From: Akkermansiaceae bacterium
GTDB taxonomy: Bacteria; Verrucomicrobiota; Verrucomicrobiia; Verrucomicrobiales; Akkermansiaceae
DNA: 64,000 nt
NCBI GenBank assembly: GCA_903934285.1
Contig: CAIZNN010000181.1
Coordinates: 48,765 to 112,764, forward strand
Direction of reading: 5' to 3'
The position numbers and the translations under genes were made by a program. Below, piece after piece: positions 40,352-49,934 of the stretch. Position 1 is the first letter of the stretch, and the number at the start of each line of letters is the position of its first letter. Under the pieces are notes generated by a model. It worked only from the letters and a program-made list of their open reading frames with translations. It ran no database searches and was not told where the DNA came from.

Positions 40352-41488
40352 TCAAGGTTGCCTTTCAGTGAGGATGTCCAGCAAGTGCCGCGCCACGTGG
40401 CGGTAATCGAAGTGCGCCACCACCCGGCGGCGCCCCGCCGCGCCCAAGCGCTGGCGCAGCGCGGCGTCGTTGAGCAGCAGTTTCAAATACACGGCGATAT
40501 CCTGCGGGCTGGCGCGGTAGTCCGCGACGCGCGGCTTATCGAACACGACGCGATGGCCCGGCGCGAACCCCGCCTCCGGCCCTAACACCGCCTCGGTGAT
40601 GTGGATGGTCTCGGCCACCTTGGCGAGCAACGCGGTTTCGCCGTGGACCAGCGTGTCTAACATGGCCATCGCGCGGATGCCGATGACCGGTTTGGCGCAG
40701 GCCCCGGCCTCCACCTGCGGCATTCCGAATCCCTCCAACCGGGACGGGCCGGCATAGACATCGCACGCGGCTATCAGATAGGGCATGAGGTTGCGCGACA
40801 CCAGGTGGGTGTGGAAGCGCACCCGGTCCTGGATGGCGAGGGACTTGGCCAAGGCGACATCGAGTTGGTTCTGGACCTCGGTGCGTTCCTGTGGCCACAC
40901 CTTGCAGACATAGCGCCACGGTGGCACCTCATCGCCCAGGGTGGCCAAGGCTTCCATCACCTCGCGTGCGCCCTTGGAGGCGGCATCGCCGCCGACCGTG
41001 AGGATCAGCAATTCGCCGGGCAGCACGCCGAGGGTATCGCGCACGGCGCGCACCTTGGGATCGTGCGGCTGGCGCGGGATGAAGCTATCGGTATCGCAGC
41101 CGACTGGCAAGACCACGGCGTGGTCGACCCGGATGCCATCCCGCGCGAATGTTTCGCGGACCCAATTCGAAGTCACCAGCATCAGCGGCAGCGCATTGAG
41201 AATGTCGCGGTAGTTGGCGACGTAACCGTCAGCCAGCAACCAGGGCACGGCACGGAAACCAAAGCTTTGGGGGTGGCACACGATATCGGGCACGTCGCCC
41301 CAGAACCCGACGCCGAGCACCACGTCGGGTTGGAACCAGCGGTAGTACCATTCTTTTTCGAGGTCCGATCTGAGGTTGACGGCGTGGGCATCCACCCCGA
41401 TGTCCAACAGCCCCCTGTAGAGCAGGTCGCCTTGGGTGGGCAAGCCGCCGGGAGCGGGCGGATAGTGGTAGAGGAGGAGGATTTTCAT
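40352..41488 (-). CDS. Glycosyltransferase family 4
   Basis: MKILLLYHYPPAPGGLPTQG, VLPVGCDTDSF, YAGPSRLEGFGMPQVEAGACAKPVIG. Confidence 0.88.
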   Translation of the reverse strand: MKILLLYHYPPAPGGLPTQGDLLYRGLLDIGVDAHAVNLRSDLEKEWYYRWFQPDVVLGVGFWGDVPDIVCHPQSFGFRAVPWLLADGYVANYRDILNALPLMLVTSNWVRETFARDGIRVDHAVVLPVGCDTDSFIPRQPHDPKVRAVRDTLGVLPGELLILTVGGDAASKGAREVMEALATLGDEVPPWRYVCKVWPQERTEVQNQLDVALAKSLAIQDRVRFHTHLVSRNLMPYLIAACDVYAGPSRLEGFGMPQVEAGACAKPVIGIRAMAMLDTLVHGETALLAKVAETIHITEAVLGPEAGFAPGHRVVFDKPRVADYRASPQDIAVYLKLLLNDAALRQRLGAAGRRRVVAHFDYRHVARHLLDILTERQP

Positions 41489-41525
41489 CAGTCAAGTGGC
41501 AGGCGCTGCCACGTCTGGCGTGGCT

Positions 41526-42155
41526 TCAGGGTGGATTCAGGCAACACGTGAATGCCTCCGTGCGCGGCACCACCCGGGCTTCCCAGGTGGTCTCGCCGAA
41601 TCCGTAGACTTGGGTGATGAGGTGGTATTTGCGCGCCCAGATGGCCTCAGACAGCGGCACGCGCAAGGACGCGTCCTGCCGCGGCCGGGGCAGATAGGCA
41701 CCGCCGCCATCTTCATAGGCGAAGTGCCAGAGGTGCCTGGCATGGAGCTGGCCGCGCTGCCACAGCACCCGCAGCGCCCGGGACACCTCATGATGCCGCT
41801 GGTGCCGGGTGTATTCGCCGCGCGGGGCGTGGGTTAGCAGCAGATCGTAATCGCGCTCGGGCAACAGATCCAGAATGGCGTCCCGCACCTGGCTGGCGAC
41901 GAGGGGAACTTGCTCGGTTCCATCGTCCAGGTCGCCCATGACGCCCTGCGCGTGGAGGAGTTGGAGAATTCGCGCGAATTTGGGTGCGCGGTCCGGATCG
42001 CTGCCGCGGCACAGCGTCACGATGAACGGCGACCACTCGGGATGACTCAGCAGCAACCCGCCCGCCCACAGCGTCTCATCATCGGGATGGGCCACCACCA
42101 CCGCCACGCGGCGGATCTCCCCCCGCTGCGGGTCTTGTTCCACGGGTGTGTTCAT
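41526..42155 (-). CDS. PIG-L/LmbE-family deacetylase
   Basis: VAVVVAHPDDETLWAGGLLLSHP, THAPRGEYTRHQRHHEVSRAL. Confidence 0.92.
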   Translation of the reverse strand: MNTPVEQDPQRGEIRRVAVVVAHPDDETLWAGGLLLSHPEWSPFIVTLCRGSDPDRAPKFARILQLLHAQGVMGDLDDGTEQVPLVASQVRDAILDLLPERDYDLLLTHAPRGEYTRHQRHHEVSRALRVLWQRGQLHARHLWHFAYEDGGGAYLPRPRQDASLRVPLSEAIWARKYHLITQVYGFGETTWEARVVPRTEAFTCCLNPP

Positions 42156-42454
42156 AGTGTCCTGCGGTTGCGGCACGAGCCAACCAGCACCAACCCGCCC
42201 CCACCGCTTGGAGACCATCGCACAAATCGCCCGCAACGCAAATCCGGCCGGCAAATCCCCATCCGCGCCCGGCCACGGCCCGGTGGTAGCGGCGCAGTGT
42301 GAGGACCGCGGCGGGCGGGACAATCGCGCCAGGATTTTAGACGAGTGCGGCAGATTACGCCGCTTGACTAGCCGAGCGGCCGGTCTTTGGGCCGCGGCGC
42401 CACACGCCACCCTGCCACACAGCCCCACCCGACCTCTATCAACGCAACCGAATC

Positions 42455-43474
42455 ATGACCCTGCAAATGGAAAACCACCCGCCGCCAGCCATCAACCAAG
42501 TGGCTGCCGAGACGCTGGTGCACGAGGCCTCACACTGGATTTTGCCGCTGCGCGCGGAAATCGGCCGCTACCTCATCGGCCAGAGCGACTTGGTGGACCG
42601 CTTGCTCATCTCGCTGCTGGTGAAAGGCCACATCCTGTTGGAAGGGGTCCCCGGCCTGGCCAAGACCCTGGCCCTCAAAACCCTCGCCTCACTGGTCGAC
42701 GCGAAATTCAACCGCATCCAGTTCACCCCGGACATGCTGCCGGCCGATATCGTGGGCACCGAAATCTACGACCCGCGCGACGCGCGCTTCCGCGTCAAGC
42801 ACGGCCCCGTCTTCGCCAACTTCATCCTCGCCGATGAAATCAACCGCGCCCCCGCCAAGGTGCAGAGCGCGTTGTTAGAAGCGATGCAGGAAAAGCAAGT
42901 CACCATCGGCGAGCAATCCTATCCGCTGCCCGCGCCGTTTTTCGTGCTGGCGACCCAGAACCCGCTCGAGCAAGAGGGCACCTATCCGCTGCCCGAGGCG
43001 CAGTTGGATCGCTTCATGATGAAAGTGGTCATGGATTACCCGAGCGAAGACGAGGAGCTGCGCGTGCTCGATCTGGCGGGCACCACCGACGACCAGCCGC
43101 AGCCCACGCCGTTTGTCTCCCTCGACTCGATCCAGCAGGCGCGCAGCGTGGTCAACCATCTCTATCTCGATGACAAGGTCAAACGCTACATCGTGCGCCT
43201 GGTCCATGCCACCCGCCGGCCCGATGCCTTCGGCGTGCACATCGCGCCACTCATCCGCGTCGGCGCCTCGCCGCGCGCCACCATCAATCTGGCGCTCACC
43301 AGCCGGGCTCACGCCTTCCTGCATGGCCGCGCCTACGTCACGCCCCACGATGTGAAATGCGTGGCGATGGATGTGTTGCGCCACCGGGTCACGGTGACCT
43401 ATGAGGCGGAAGCGGAAGGGCTCGACAGCGAAAAGATCATCACGCGCATCCTCGATGAATTGCCGGTGCCATGA
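42455..43474 (+). CDS. MoxR-family AAA ATPase
   Basis: HILLEGVPGLAKTLALKTLA, GPVFANFILADEINRAPAKVQSALLEAMQEKQVTIG, ATQNPLEQEGTYPLPEAQLDRFMMKV. Confidence 0.95.
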   Translation: MTLQMENHPPPAINQVAAETLVHEASHWILPLRAEIGRYLIGQSDLVDRLLISLLVKGHILLEGVPGLAKTLALKTLASLVDAKFNRIQFTPDMLPADIVGTEIYDPRDARFRVKHGPVFANFILADEINRAPAKVQSALLEAMQEKQVTIGEQSYPLPAPFFVLATQNPLEQEGTYPLPEAQLDRFMMKVVMDYPSEDEELRVLDLAGTTDDQPQPTPFVSLDSIQQARSVVNHLYLDDKVKRYIVRLVHATRRPDAFGVHIAPLIRVGASPRATINLALTSRAHAFLHGRAYVTPHDVKCVAMDVLRHRVTVTYEAEAEGLDSEKIITRILDELPVP

Positions 43475-44418
43475 TCCAGCCGAAAGCCAGCACGCCTATC
43501 AGCCTTGCCGACGAGGCCCGCGCCGCTGAGATCCTGGGCCGGGTGCGGCAGATGGAAGTGCGCACCAACCGGCTTGTCGATGACGCGCTGGCCGGGCGCT
43601 ATGCCAGTGTGTTCAAAGGCCGCGGCATGGACTTCGACCGGGTGCGCAACTACGTGCCCGGCGATGACGTGCGCACCATTGACTGGAACGTCACGGCGCG
43701 CACGGGCGAGCCGCATGTGAAACTCTTCACCGAGGAGCGCGAGCTAACCATCATGCTCATCATCGACGTGAGCGCGTCGGCGGATTTCGGCTCGGTGGCC
43801 GATTCCAAGCGCGAACTGGCCGCCGAAGCCGCCGGCGTGCTGGCGGCCTCGGCGATTCGCAACCGCGACAAAGTGGGCCTGATTTTGTTCAGTGACATTG
43901 TCGAGTTATACATTCCGCCGGGCAAGGGCCGGATGCATATCATGCGCTTGATTCGCGAGACGTTGTTTTTCCAAGCGGCGCGCGGCGGCACCGACATTGC
44001 GCAGGCGCTGGACTTCGCCAACCAGGTGGTGCACCGCAAATCGGTGATGTTCCTGGTGTCGGATTTCTGCCTCGGCGCGCCCTTTGAAGAACGCCTCGCC
44101 AAACTCCGCAACAAGCTGCAACTCACCAACCGCCGGCATGATGTCATCGCCGTGTCGGTGACCGATCCGCGCGAGGCCGCGCTGCCCAATATCGGCCGCA
44201 TCTGCATCGAGGACGCGGAAAGCGGCCTGGTCGTGGAGATCGATACCGGCAACGCCAGAGTGCGTGAGGCGTTTGCCACCCAATCCCGCCAGCGCCGCGA
44301 ACTCACCGCCGCGCGCATCCGCTCGCTCGGCGTGGATCTGTTGGAATTCATCAACGGCACTAACTGGCTGCCCGAGCTGATGGGCTTTTTCCAAAACCGC
44401 CGCCAACGCTCGGGCTAA
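43471..44418 (+). CDS. DUF58 (VWA-like) protein
   Basis: GRGMDFDRVRNYVPGDDVRTIDWNVTARTGEPHVKLFTEERELTIMLIIDVSASADFGS. Confidence 0.93.
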   Translation: MIQPKASTPISLADEARAAEILGRVRQMEVRTNRLVDDALAGRYASVFKGRGMDFDRVRNYVPGDDVRTIDWNVTARTGEPHVKLFTEERELTIMLIIDVSASADFGSVADSKRELAAEAAGVLAASAIRNRDKVGLILFSDIVELYIPPGKGRMHIMRLIRETLFFQAARGGTDIAQALDFANQVVHRKSVMFLVSDFCLGAPFEERLAKLRNKLQLTNRRHDVIAVSVTDPREAALPNIGRICIEDAESGLVVEIDTGNARVREAFATQSRQRRELTAARIRSLGVDLLEFINGTNWLPELMGFFQNRRQRSG

Positions 44419-44431
44419 CCAAGCCATTGCC

Positions 44432-45148
44432 ATGTTCGCACGCCGCTGCTTGCCCCGCCCTCCCCTCGCCCGCGCCGCCATGCTCGCGCTGGTGACGATG
44501 CTGTTGGGGGTGACCGCCGCCCTCTCCGCCCTCTCCGCCCAGTCCGCCGCGCCTGCCGCGCCCCTATCCGCCGGGCCTGCCGGGCCTGCCGGGCCTGCCG
44601 GGCCTGCCGGGGCGGGCGAGGACATACGCGCGGCCAAGCCCTTGGTGGAACTCCCCCAACCCAAGCGAACGCCCGTCGCGCTCTGGGCGGGCATCACCGG
44701 TGGGGTTGTCTTGCTGGCCATTGCCGCGGTGCTGTGGCGCCGCCACGCCCGCAGGCGGCGGCTCAAGAGTCCGGCCGAGCTCGCGCTGATGTCCCTGACC
44801 GAGCTCGCCGCAAGTCGTGAGACGATCGCCGCGGAGGCATTCGCCAACCGCGCCGCCGAGACGATTAGACAATACGTCGCCGCGCGCTTCGGGCTGGCCG
44901 CGCCGCGCCGCACGACCGAGGAATTCCTGCTGGATCTAACAACCTCGGAGGACTCGCCGCTGCGTGGCCAGAGCGACCACTTGCGCGGGTTCCTCAAGGC
45001 GTGCGATCTCGCCAAGTTCGCCGGTTGGCATCTCGATGCCACGCAGCGCGGCGAGCTGCTCCAGACCGCGCGGGGTTTCATCACCGCCACTGCCACCGCC
45101 ACTGCCACCGCCGCCGCGGCAGCCAAGCCCAGAGTCATTCCGCCATGA
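44432..45148 (+). CDS. Membrane protein of Bat locus (DUF4381-like), with GPA repeat
   Basis: Position between DUF58 and BatA; signal/TM segments; AGPAGPAGPAGPAGAG low-complexity. Confidence 0.7.
   Translation: MFARRCLPRPPLARAAMLALVTMLLGVTAALSALSAQSAAPAAPLSAGPAGPAGPAGPAGAGEDIRAAKPLVELPQPKRTPVALWAGITGGVVLLAIAAVLWRRHARRRRLKSPAELALMSLTELAASRETIAAEAFANRAAETIRQYVAARFGLAAPRRTTEEFLLDLTTSEDSPLRGQSDHLRGFLKACDLAKFAGWHLDATQRGELLQTARGFITATATATATAAAAAKPRVIPP
44573..44608. repeat. 9-bp tandem repeat (GGGCCTGCC) x4, in frame
   Basis: Read directly; encodes GPA repeats. Confidence 0.9.
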
Positions 45149-46152
45149 CCGAGAGTTATCAATTTGTGCATCCGCAATTCCTGTGGCTGCTGTTGTTGCT
45201 GCCGTTGCTGGCGCTCTGGAAGGGGCGCTGGGGCAGACCCGTCGCGCTGCGCATGCCGTCCACCGACGATGCGATCCGGGTGGGTGCCCGGCCCCGTTCG
45301 GCGGTGGGTGGCGTGCTGGCGTTTCTGGGTCTCTTGGCCTTGGCCTTGCTCATCGTTGCCCTCGCCAGGCCGCGCCACGGCACAGGCTCCACCGATATTG
45401 AGGCCAGCGGCATTGATCTGGTGCTCACCCTCGATGTCTCCGGCTCGATGGAAGCGCTCGACTTCAAACTCGCCGGCAAACCGGCCAACCGCCTCGAGGT
45501 GGTCAAAAACGTCGTCGCCAAATTCATCGGCCAGCGCCCGAATGACAAGCTCGGCATGGTGGCGTTCGCCGGCCGGCCGTATCTGGTCAGCCCGCTCACG
45601 CTCGATCACGAGTTTCTGGCCAAGCGCCTGGCCGAGGTGAAGCTCGGCCAAGTCGAGGACGGCACCGCCATTGGATCCGCGATTGCCTCGGCGGCGAGCC
45701 ACCTGCGCGATTCGACGGCCAAATCCCGCATCATCATTCTGCTCACCGACGGCGTGAACAATGCCGGGGCGGTCAATCCGCTCACCGCCGCCGAAGCGGC
45801 GAAAGCCATGGGCATAAAGATCTACACCATCGGTGCGGGCACCCGCGGCGAGGCCCCGGTTCCGGTTAGGGATGGTTTCGGCCGCACCCACCTGCAAACG
45901 ATGAAAGTGGAAATCGATGAGGAGGTGTTGCGCGCCATCGCCAGCGCCACCGGCGGGCAATCCTTCCGCGCCACCGATACCGATTCGTTGGCAAAAATCT
46001 ACGACGCGATCAACCAGCTCGAAACAACCACCCGCAAGCTCAAACAATACCAGCACTACGACGAACTTTTCCTGTGGTGGCTGGCACCCGGACTTGGCCT
46101 GCTGCTGCTGGAACTCGTCCTGAACCAAACCCGCTACCGGCGCCTGCCGTGA
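45145..46152 (+). CDS. VWA-domain membrane protein, BatA-like
   Basis: FLWLLLLLPLLALWKGRWG, DLVLTLDVSGSMEALDFK, LLTDGVNNAG, C-terminal TM. Confidence 0.92.
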   Translation: MTESYQFVHPQFLWLLLLLPLLALWKGRWGRPVALRMPSTDDAIRVGARPRSAVGGVLAFLGLLALALLIVALARPRHGTGSTDIEASGIDLVLTLDVSGSMEALDFKLAGKPANRLEVVKNVVAKFIGQRPNDKLGMVAFAGRPYLVSPLTLDHEFLAKRLAEVKLGQVEDGTAIGSAIASAASHLRDSTAKSRIIILLTDGVNNAGAVNPLTAAEAAKAMGIKIYTIGAGTRGEAPVPVRDGFGRTHLQTMKVEIDEEVLRAIASATGGQSFRATDTDSLAKIYDAINQLETTTRKLKQYQHYDELFLWWLAPGLGLLLLELVLNQTRYRRLP

Positions 46153-46182
46153 CCGGCCTGGCCACTTCCCCCGCCCCACCCC

Positions 46183-48072
46183 ATGGATGACTCCTCCCTG
46201 CATTTCGCCCAGCCGCTCTGGTTGCTCGCCGGCCTGCTCTGCGGCGCGGCCATCCTCGGCTTGTGGCGCCGCTGCGACCGGCGGCGCGAGGCGGATCTGG
46301 CCATGTTGATCCACCCGCGTTTCCGGCAGCGGCTCACCGAGGGGGTTTCGCCACGGCGGCGCCACCTCAAACGCGCGCTGTGGCTGCTGGCCGTGCTGCT
46401 GGGGTTCGTCGCCATCGCCCGGCCGCAGCAGGGCTACGAATGGCGCGAAGTGACGCGCCGGGGCATCGATATCCTGTTTGCCGTGGACACCTCACGCAGC
46501 ATGCTGGCGGAGGACCTAACACCCAACCGGCTCGAGCGCGCGCGCCTCGGCATCCTCGATTTCGTGGCCCGCCTCGAAGGCGACCGGATCGGCCTGATTC
46601 CATTCGCCGGCAGTGCCTTTGCGCTGTGCCCGCTCACCCTCGACTACGACGCGTTCCGCGAATCGCTGCACGCGCTCAATACCGAACTCATCCCGCGCCA
46701 GGGCACCGATCTGGCCAGTGCGATCAAGGAAGCCGAGCGCCTCTTCGATGACAATGGCAACAACCACCGGGTGCTGGTGCTCCTGACCGATGGCGAGGAC
46801 CTGCAGGGCGCGGTGCTGGCTGCCGCCACGGCTGCCGCAAACAAGGGCATGGCAATCTTCACCGTTGGCGTCGGCAGTGCCGGGGGCGCCACCATGCCCA
46901 TCCATTTCCAAGACGGCCGCACCGAACAGGTGCGTGATGCCAGCGGCAACGTCGTGCGCACGATGTTGGATGAAACGACCCTGCGTAAAATCGCGGAGCT
47001 GACCCACGGCCTGTATGTGCCGCTGGGCCGCGGTGCCGAGGGACTCAACACGATCTATCAGGAAAAACTCCGCCTCATCCCGCAGAGCGAATTGAACCAG
47101 CGGATGGAGCGGATTCCGTTAGAGCGCTTCGAATGGCCGCTGGGCGCCGCCCTCACCCTGCTGCTGCTGGAATTTTTCATCAGTGACCGGCGCCGGACGC
47201 CGCGCCCCCGCCCGGCGGCCCCTGCCCTGCGGCATGTGAAGGCCGTGCCGCACCCGACGGCGATCCTGATGCTGGGACTCATTGCTGCGGCCAGCCCTGC
47301 AAGCCGTGCCGCTGAAGCGGTTGGAGCGGAGCAGGACCCGCGCCGAACCTACAACCAGGGGACGGAAGCCTACGCCAAGGGGGATTTCGCGAAAGCCACC
47401 GATGCCTTGCGCGCCTCCCTGCGGACTCCCGATCTGGGGCTCCAGCAGCGGTCCTACTACAATCTGGGAAACTCTCTCTATCGGACAGGTCAGGGAACCT
47501 TGGAAAAGGATCCCGAGGCGACACTCAAGACTTGGGAGGAATCCATCAAGGCCTATCAAGACGCCCTCACCTTGAATGACGCCGACGAGGACGCCAGCTT
47601 CAACAAGACCCTCGTCGAGAAGAAACTCGAGGAGTTGAAAAAACAGCAGAAAAAGGACGATAAGAAGGACGATAAGAAGGACGATAAGAAGGACGATAAG
47701 AAGGACGATAAGAAGGACGATAAGAAGGACCAGAAGGACCAGAAGGACCAGAAGGACCAAAAGGATCAGAAGGATCAGAAGGATCAGAAGGATCAGAAGG
47801 ATCAGAAGGACCAGAAGGACCAGAAGGATCAGAAGGATCAGAAGGATCAGAAGGATCAGAAGGATCAGAAGCAAGAGGCTGCCAAGCCCGGTGAAGAAAA
47901 GGAAGGTGCCGTCAGCAACGAACGCGAACAAAAACAGGAAATGACCCCCGAGGAAGCCCGCCAATTGCTCGAAGCCCTGCGCGATGACGAACGCACGGTG
48001 ATTCCGATTCCGCAGCAACGACGCACCCGCAATGCCACCCCTGACAACTCGACCAAAGGCAAGACATGGTAA
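46183..48072 (+). CDS. BatB-BatC fusion: VWA domain plus TPR and Lys/Asp/Gln repeat tail
   Basis: DILFAVDTSRSMLAEDLTPNRLERARLGI, LLTDGEDLQGAV; TPR DPRRTYNQGTEAYAKGDFAKATDALR; (KKDD)6(KDQ)16. Confidence 0.92.
   Translation: MDDSSLHFAQPLWLLAGLLCGAAILGLWRRCDRRREADLAMLIHPRFRQRLTEGVSPRRRHLKRALWLLAVLLGFVAIARPQQGYEWREVTRRGIDILFAVDTSRSMLAEDLTPNRLERARLGILDFVARLEGDRIGLIPFAGSAFALCPLTLDYDAFRESLHALNTELIPRQGTDLASAIKEAERLFDDNGNNHRVLVLLTDGEDLQGAVLAAATAAANKGMAIFTVGVGSAGGATMPIHFQDGRTEQVRDASGNVVRTMLDETTLRKIAELTHGLYVPLGRGAEGLNTIYQEKLRLIPQSELNQRMERIPLERFEWPLGAALTLLLLEFFISDRRRTPRPRPAAPALRHVKAVPHPTAILMLGLIAAASPASRAAEAVGAEQDPRRTYNQGTEAYAKGDFAKATDALRASLRTPDLGLQQRSYYNLGNSLYRTGQGTLEKDPEATLKTWEESIKAYQDALTLNDADEDASFNKTLVEKKLEELKKQQKKDDKKDDKKDDKKDDKKDDKKDDKKDQKDQKDQKDQKDQKDQKDQKDQKDQKDQKDQKDQKDQKDQKDQKDQKQEAAKPGEEKEGAVSNEREQKQEMTPEEARQLLEALRDDERTVIPIPQQRRTRNATPDNSTKGKTW
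47650..47868. repeat. Coding tandem repeats: 12-bp (KKDD) x6 then 9-bp (KDQ) x16
   Basis: Units counted from sequence: 47650-47721 and 47725-47868, with aaggaccag/aaggatcag variants in blocks. Confidence 0.93.
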
Positions 48073-49934
48073 CCCGCATTCCCGGCTGCAACACGTTCCT
48101 GCGCCGCGCCACCTGCGCCGCGGCATTCCTGATGCTGGCGCTTTGCCCGGGGGCGCGCGGCGCGGAAGTGCAAGCACAACTCGACCGCGACTCCGTCCCC
48201 GCCGGCAACGGCGCCCTGCTGACACTGCGCATCTCCGGCGGCAGGGCCGGCCAGCCCGACATCCCGCCGGTCGAAAACCTCATCGTCCAACCGCGTGGCC
48301 AGAGCCAACAGATGCAAGTCATCAACGGCCAAACCACGGTCTCCGTGACATATAACTATGTCGTGGGTTCCAACACGCCCGGAGTCTATCAAATCCCGGC
48401 CGTCGAGATCATGGTCGATGGCAAGAAATTCTCGACCCAGCCGCTCAAGCTCAAGGTGCTCGACGCTGGTGCCGCCAACCCGCCGGCAGGCACCCCGCCC
48501 AGCCCGCCCGGCTCGCCACCCGCCGGAGGTGCCGATGCGGACGCCGCCGAGCACCGCTTCGGCCAGCTAACCGTCGAACTGGTGCTCAAAGACCGCAACT
48601 ATCTATTTGTCGGCGAGATTGCGCCGGTGTGTATCCGCGCCTGGATTCCGGCCGACGCGCGCGCCCAACTCCGCAGCGGCATCCAACCGGAGGGCCAGGC
48701 CTTCACCCTCCACCACGTCAGTGATCAACCGCAGCAGACCCAAGAGCGCAAGGACGGCAAACGCTACCTCGTCGTCACCTGGTTTGGCGGCATCTCCGCC
48801 ACCAAGGCCGGCAAGTATCCGGCATCGCTCTCGGTGAATGCCACCGTCGCCGTGCGCGACACCTCGGCAGCCACGCCACGCCGGCGGATGGGCGGGCCGT
48901 TCGACGATCCGTTTTTTGATCGCATGCTCGACGACATGAACACCCCGATGATCCAGAAGGACGTCACCCTCAAGTCCGATGACGAGCAAATCGAGGTGCG
49001 CCCGCTGCCCAGCGCTGGCCGCCCGGCCGAATTCACCGGCGCGGTGGGCAACTTCAAATTCGACACCTGGGAACTCCCCGCCACCTGGACCACCGGCGAA
49101 CCACAACAAATTTTCGCGCGCCTGAGTGGCTCGGGCAATTTTGCGCTGATGAATGCGCCCCAACCCGGTCCTGCGGCTGCTTGGAAGACCTATCCCGGGC
49201 AGAGCGAGTTCACCCCGGGTGACAATGCCTCGTTTGCCGGCAGCAAGAGTTTTCAATTCAGCGCGGTGCCGCGCAAGGGCGGCCCACAACAGGTCGCACT
49301 CACCTTCAGCTTTTTCGATCCCGCCACCGCCGCCTACAAAACACTCACCAGCCCACCGCGCAATATCGAGGTGGCCGGCGAGGACCTCGTCGATGCGCAA
49401 CCTAACACCACCACCACCGCCAAGGAACCAGACAAACCACAAGACGATCTGGCCGGACAGCATCCCGCGCTCACGCCCCCAGGCACCCTGGTCCCGCTGG
49501 TGTCGCGGCCGGCATTTGTCCGGTTGTTAGCCGCCGCCGCGGCGCTTTGCGGGTTGGGCCAACTCCTCGCGTGGCTGCGCCGCCGCCGGGGCGATCCGCA
49601 GCGCCGCGCGCGCGCCGCCATGGAATGCGCCACCCGCCAGGCGCGCCAGACCGCCGCACAATGCGCCGCGGCCCGCGACGTCGCCGGTTTTTTCGCCGCC
49701 GCCCGCCGCGCCATTCAACACCGCCTCGGCGCATTATGGAACCAACCCGCCCAAGCCATCACCCTGGCGGAAATCCAGGCCCGCCTGCCCGCCGCCTCAC
49801 CGGTTGCCAGGTTCTTCCATGAGGCCTACCACCAGGAATACAGCCGCCAGACCATCGGGGACATCGAGCCGCACTGGCAGGCATTGCTGGATGAAGCCCT
49901 GGCCTCTCTAACCGAACCCGCGCCCCGGCCATGA
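48066..49934 (+). CDS. BatD-like protein (oxygen tolerance family)
   Basis: AEVQAQLDRDSVPAGNGALLTLRISGG..QPDIPPVENLIVQ..GQSQQMQVINGQTTVSVTYNYVV..TPGVYQIPAVEIMVDGKKF. Confidence 0.9.
   Translation: MVTRIPGCNTFLRRATCAAAFLMLALCPGARGAEVQAQLDRDSVPAGNGALLTLRISGGRAGQPDIPPVENLIVQPRGQSQQMQVINGQTTVSVTYNYVVGSNTPGVYQIPAVEIMVDGKKFSTQPLKLKVLDAGAANPPAGTPPSPPGSPPAGGADADAAEHRFGQLTVELVLKDRNYLFVGEIAPVCIRAWIPADARAQLRSGIQPEGQAFTLHHVSDQPQQTQERKDGKRYLVVTWFGGISATKAGKYPASLSVNATVAVRDTSAATPRRRMGGPFDDPFFDRMLDDMNTPMIQKDVTLKSDDEQIEVRPLPSAGRPAEFTGAVGNFKFDTWELPATWTTGEPQQIFARLSGSGNFALMNAPQPGPAAAWKTYPGQSEFTPGDNASFAGSKSFQFSAVPRKGGPQQVALTFSFFDPATAAYKTLTSPPRNIEVAGEDLVDAQPNTTTTAKEPDKPQDDLAGQHPALTPPGTLVPLVSRPAFVRLLAAAAALCGLGQLLAWLRRRRGDPQRRARAAMECATRQARQTAAQCAAARDVAGFFAAARRAIQHRLGALWNQPAQAITLAEIQARLPAASPVARFFHEAYHQEYSRQTIGDIEPHWQALLDEALASLTEPAPRP

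Noticed and set aside
43906-46365. 819-aa minus-strand ORF opposite the DUF58/BatA genes
   Set aside because: Antisense shadow ORF in GC-rich DNA; no recognisable motifs, and the plus strand carries clear Bat-family proteins.
47119-48225. Minus-strand ORF with LLILLILLVLLV repeats that mimics a membrane protein
   Set aside because: Antisense translation of the KKDD/KDQ coding repeat; artefact.
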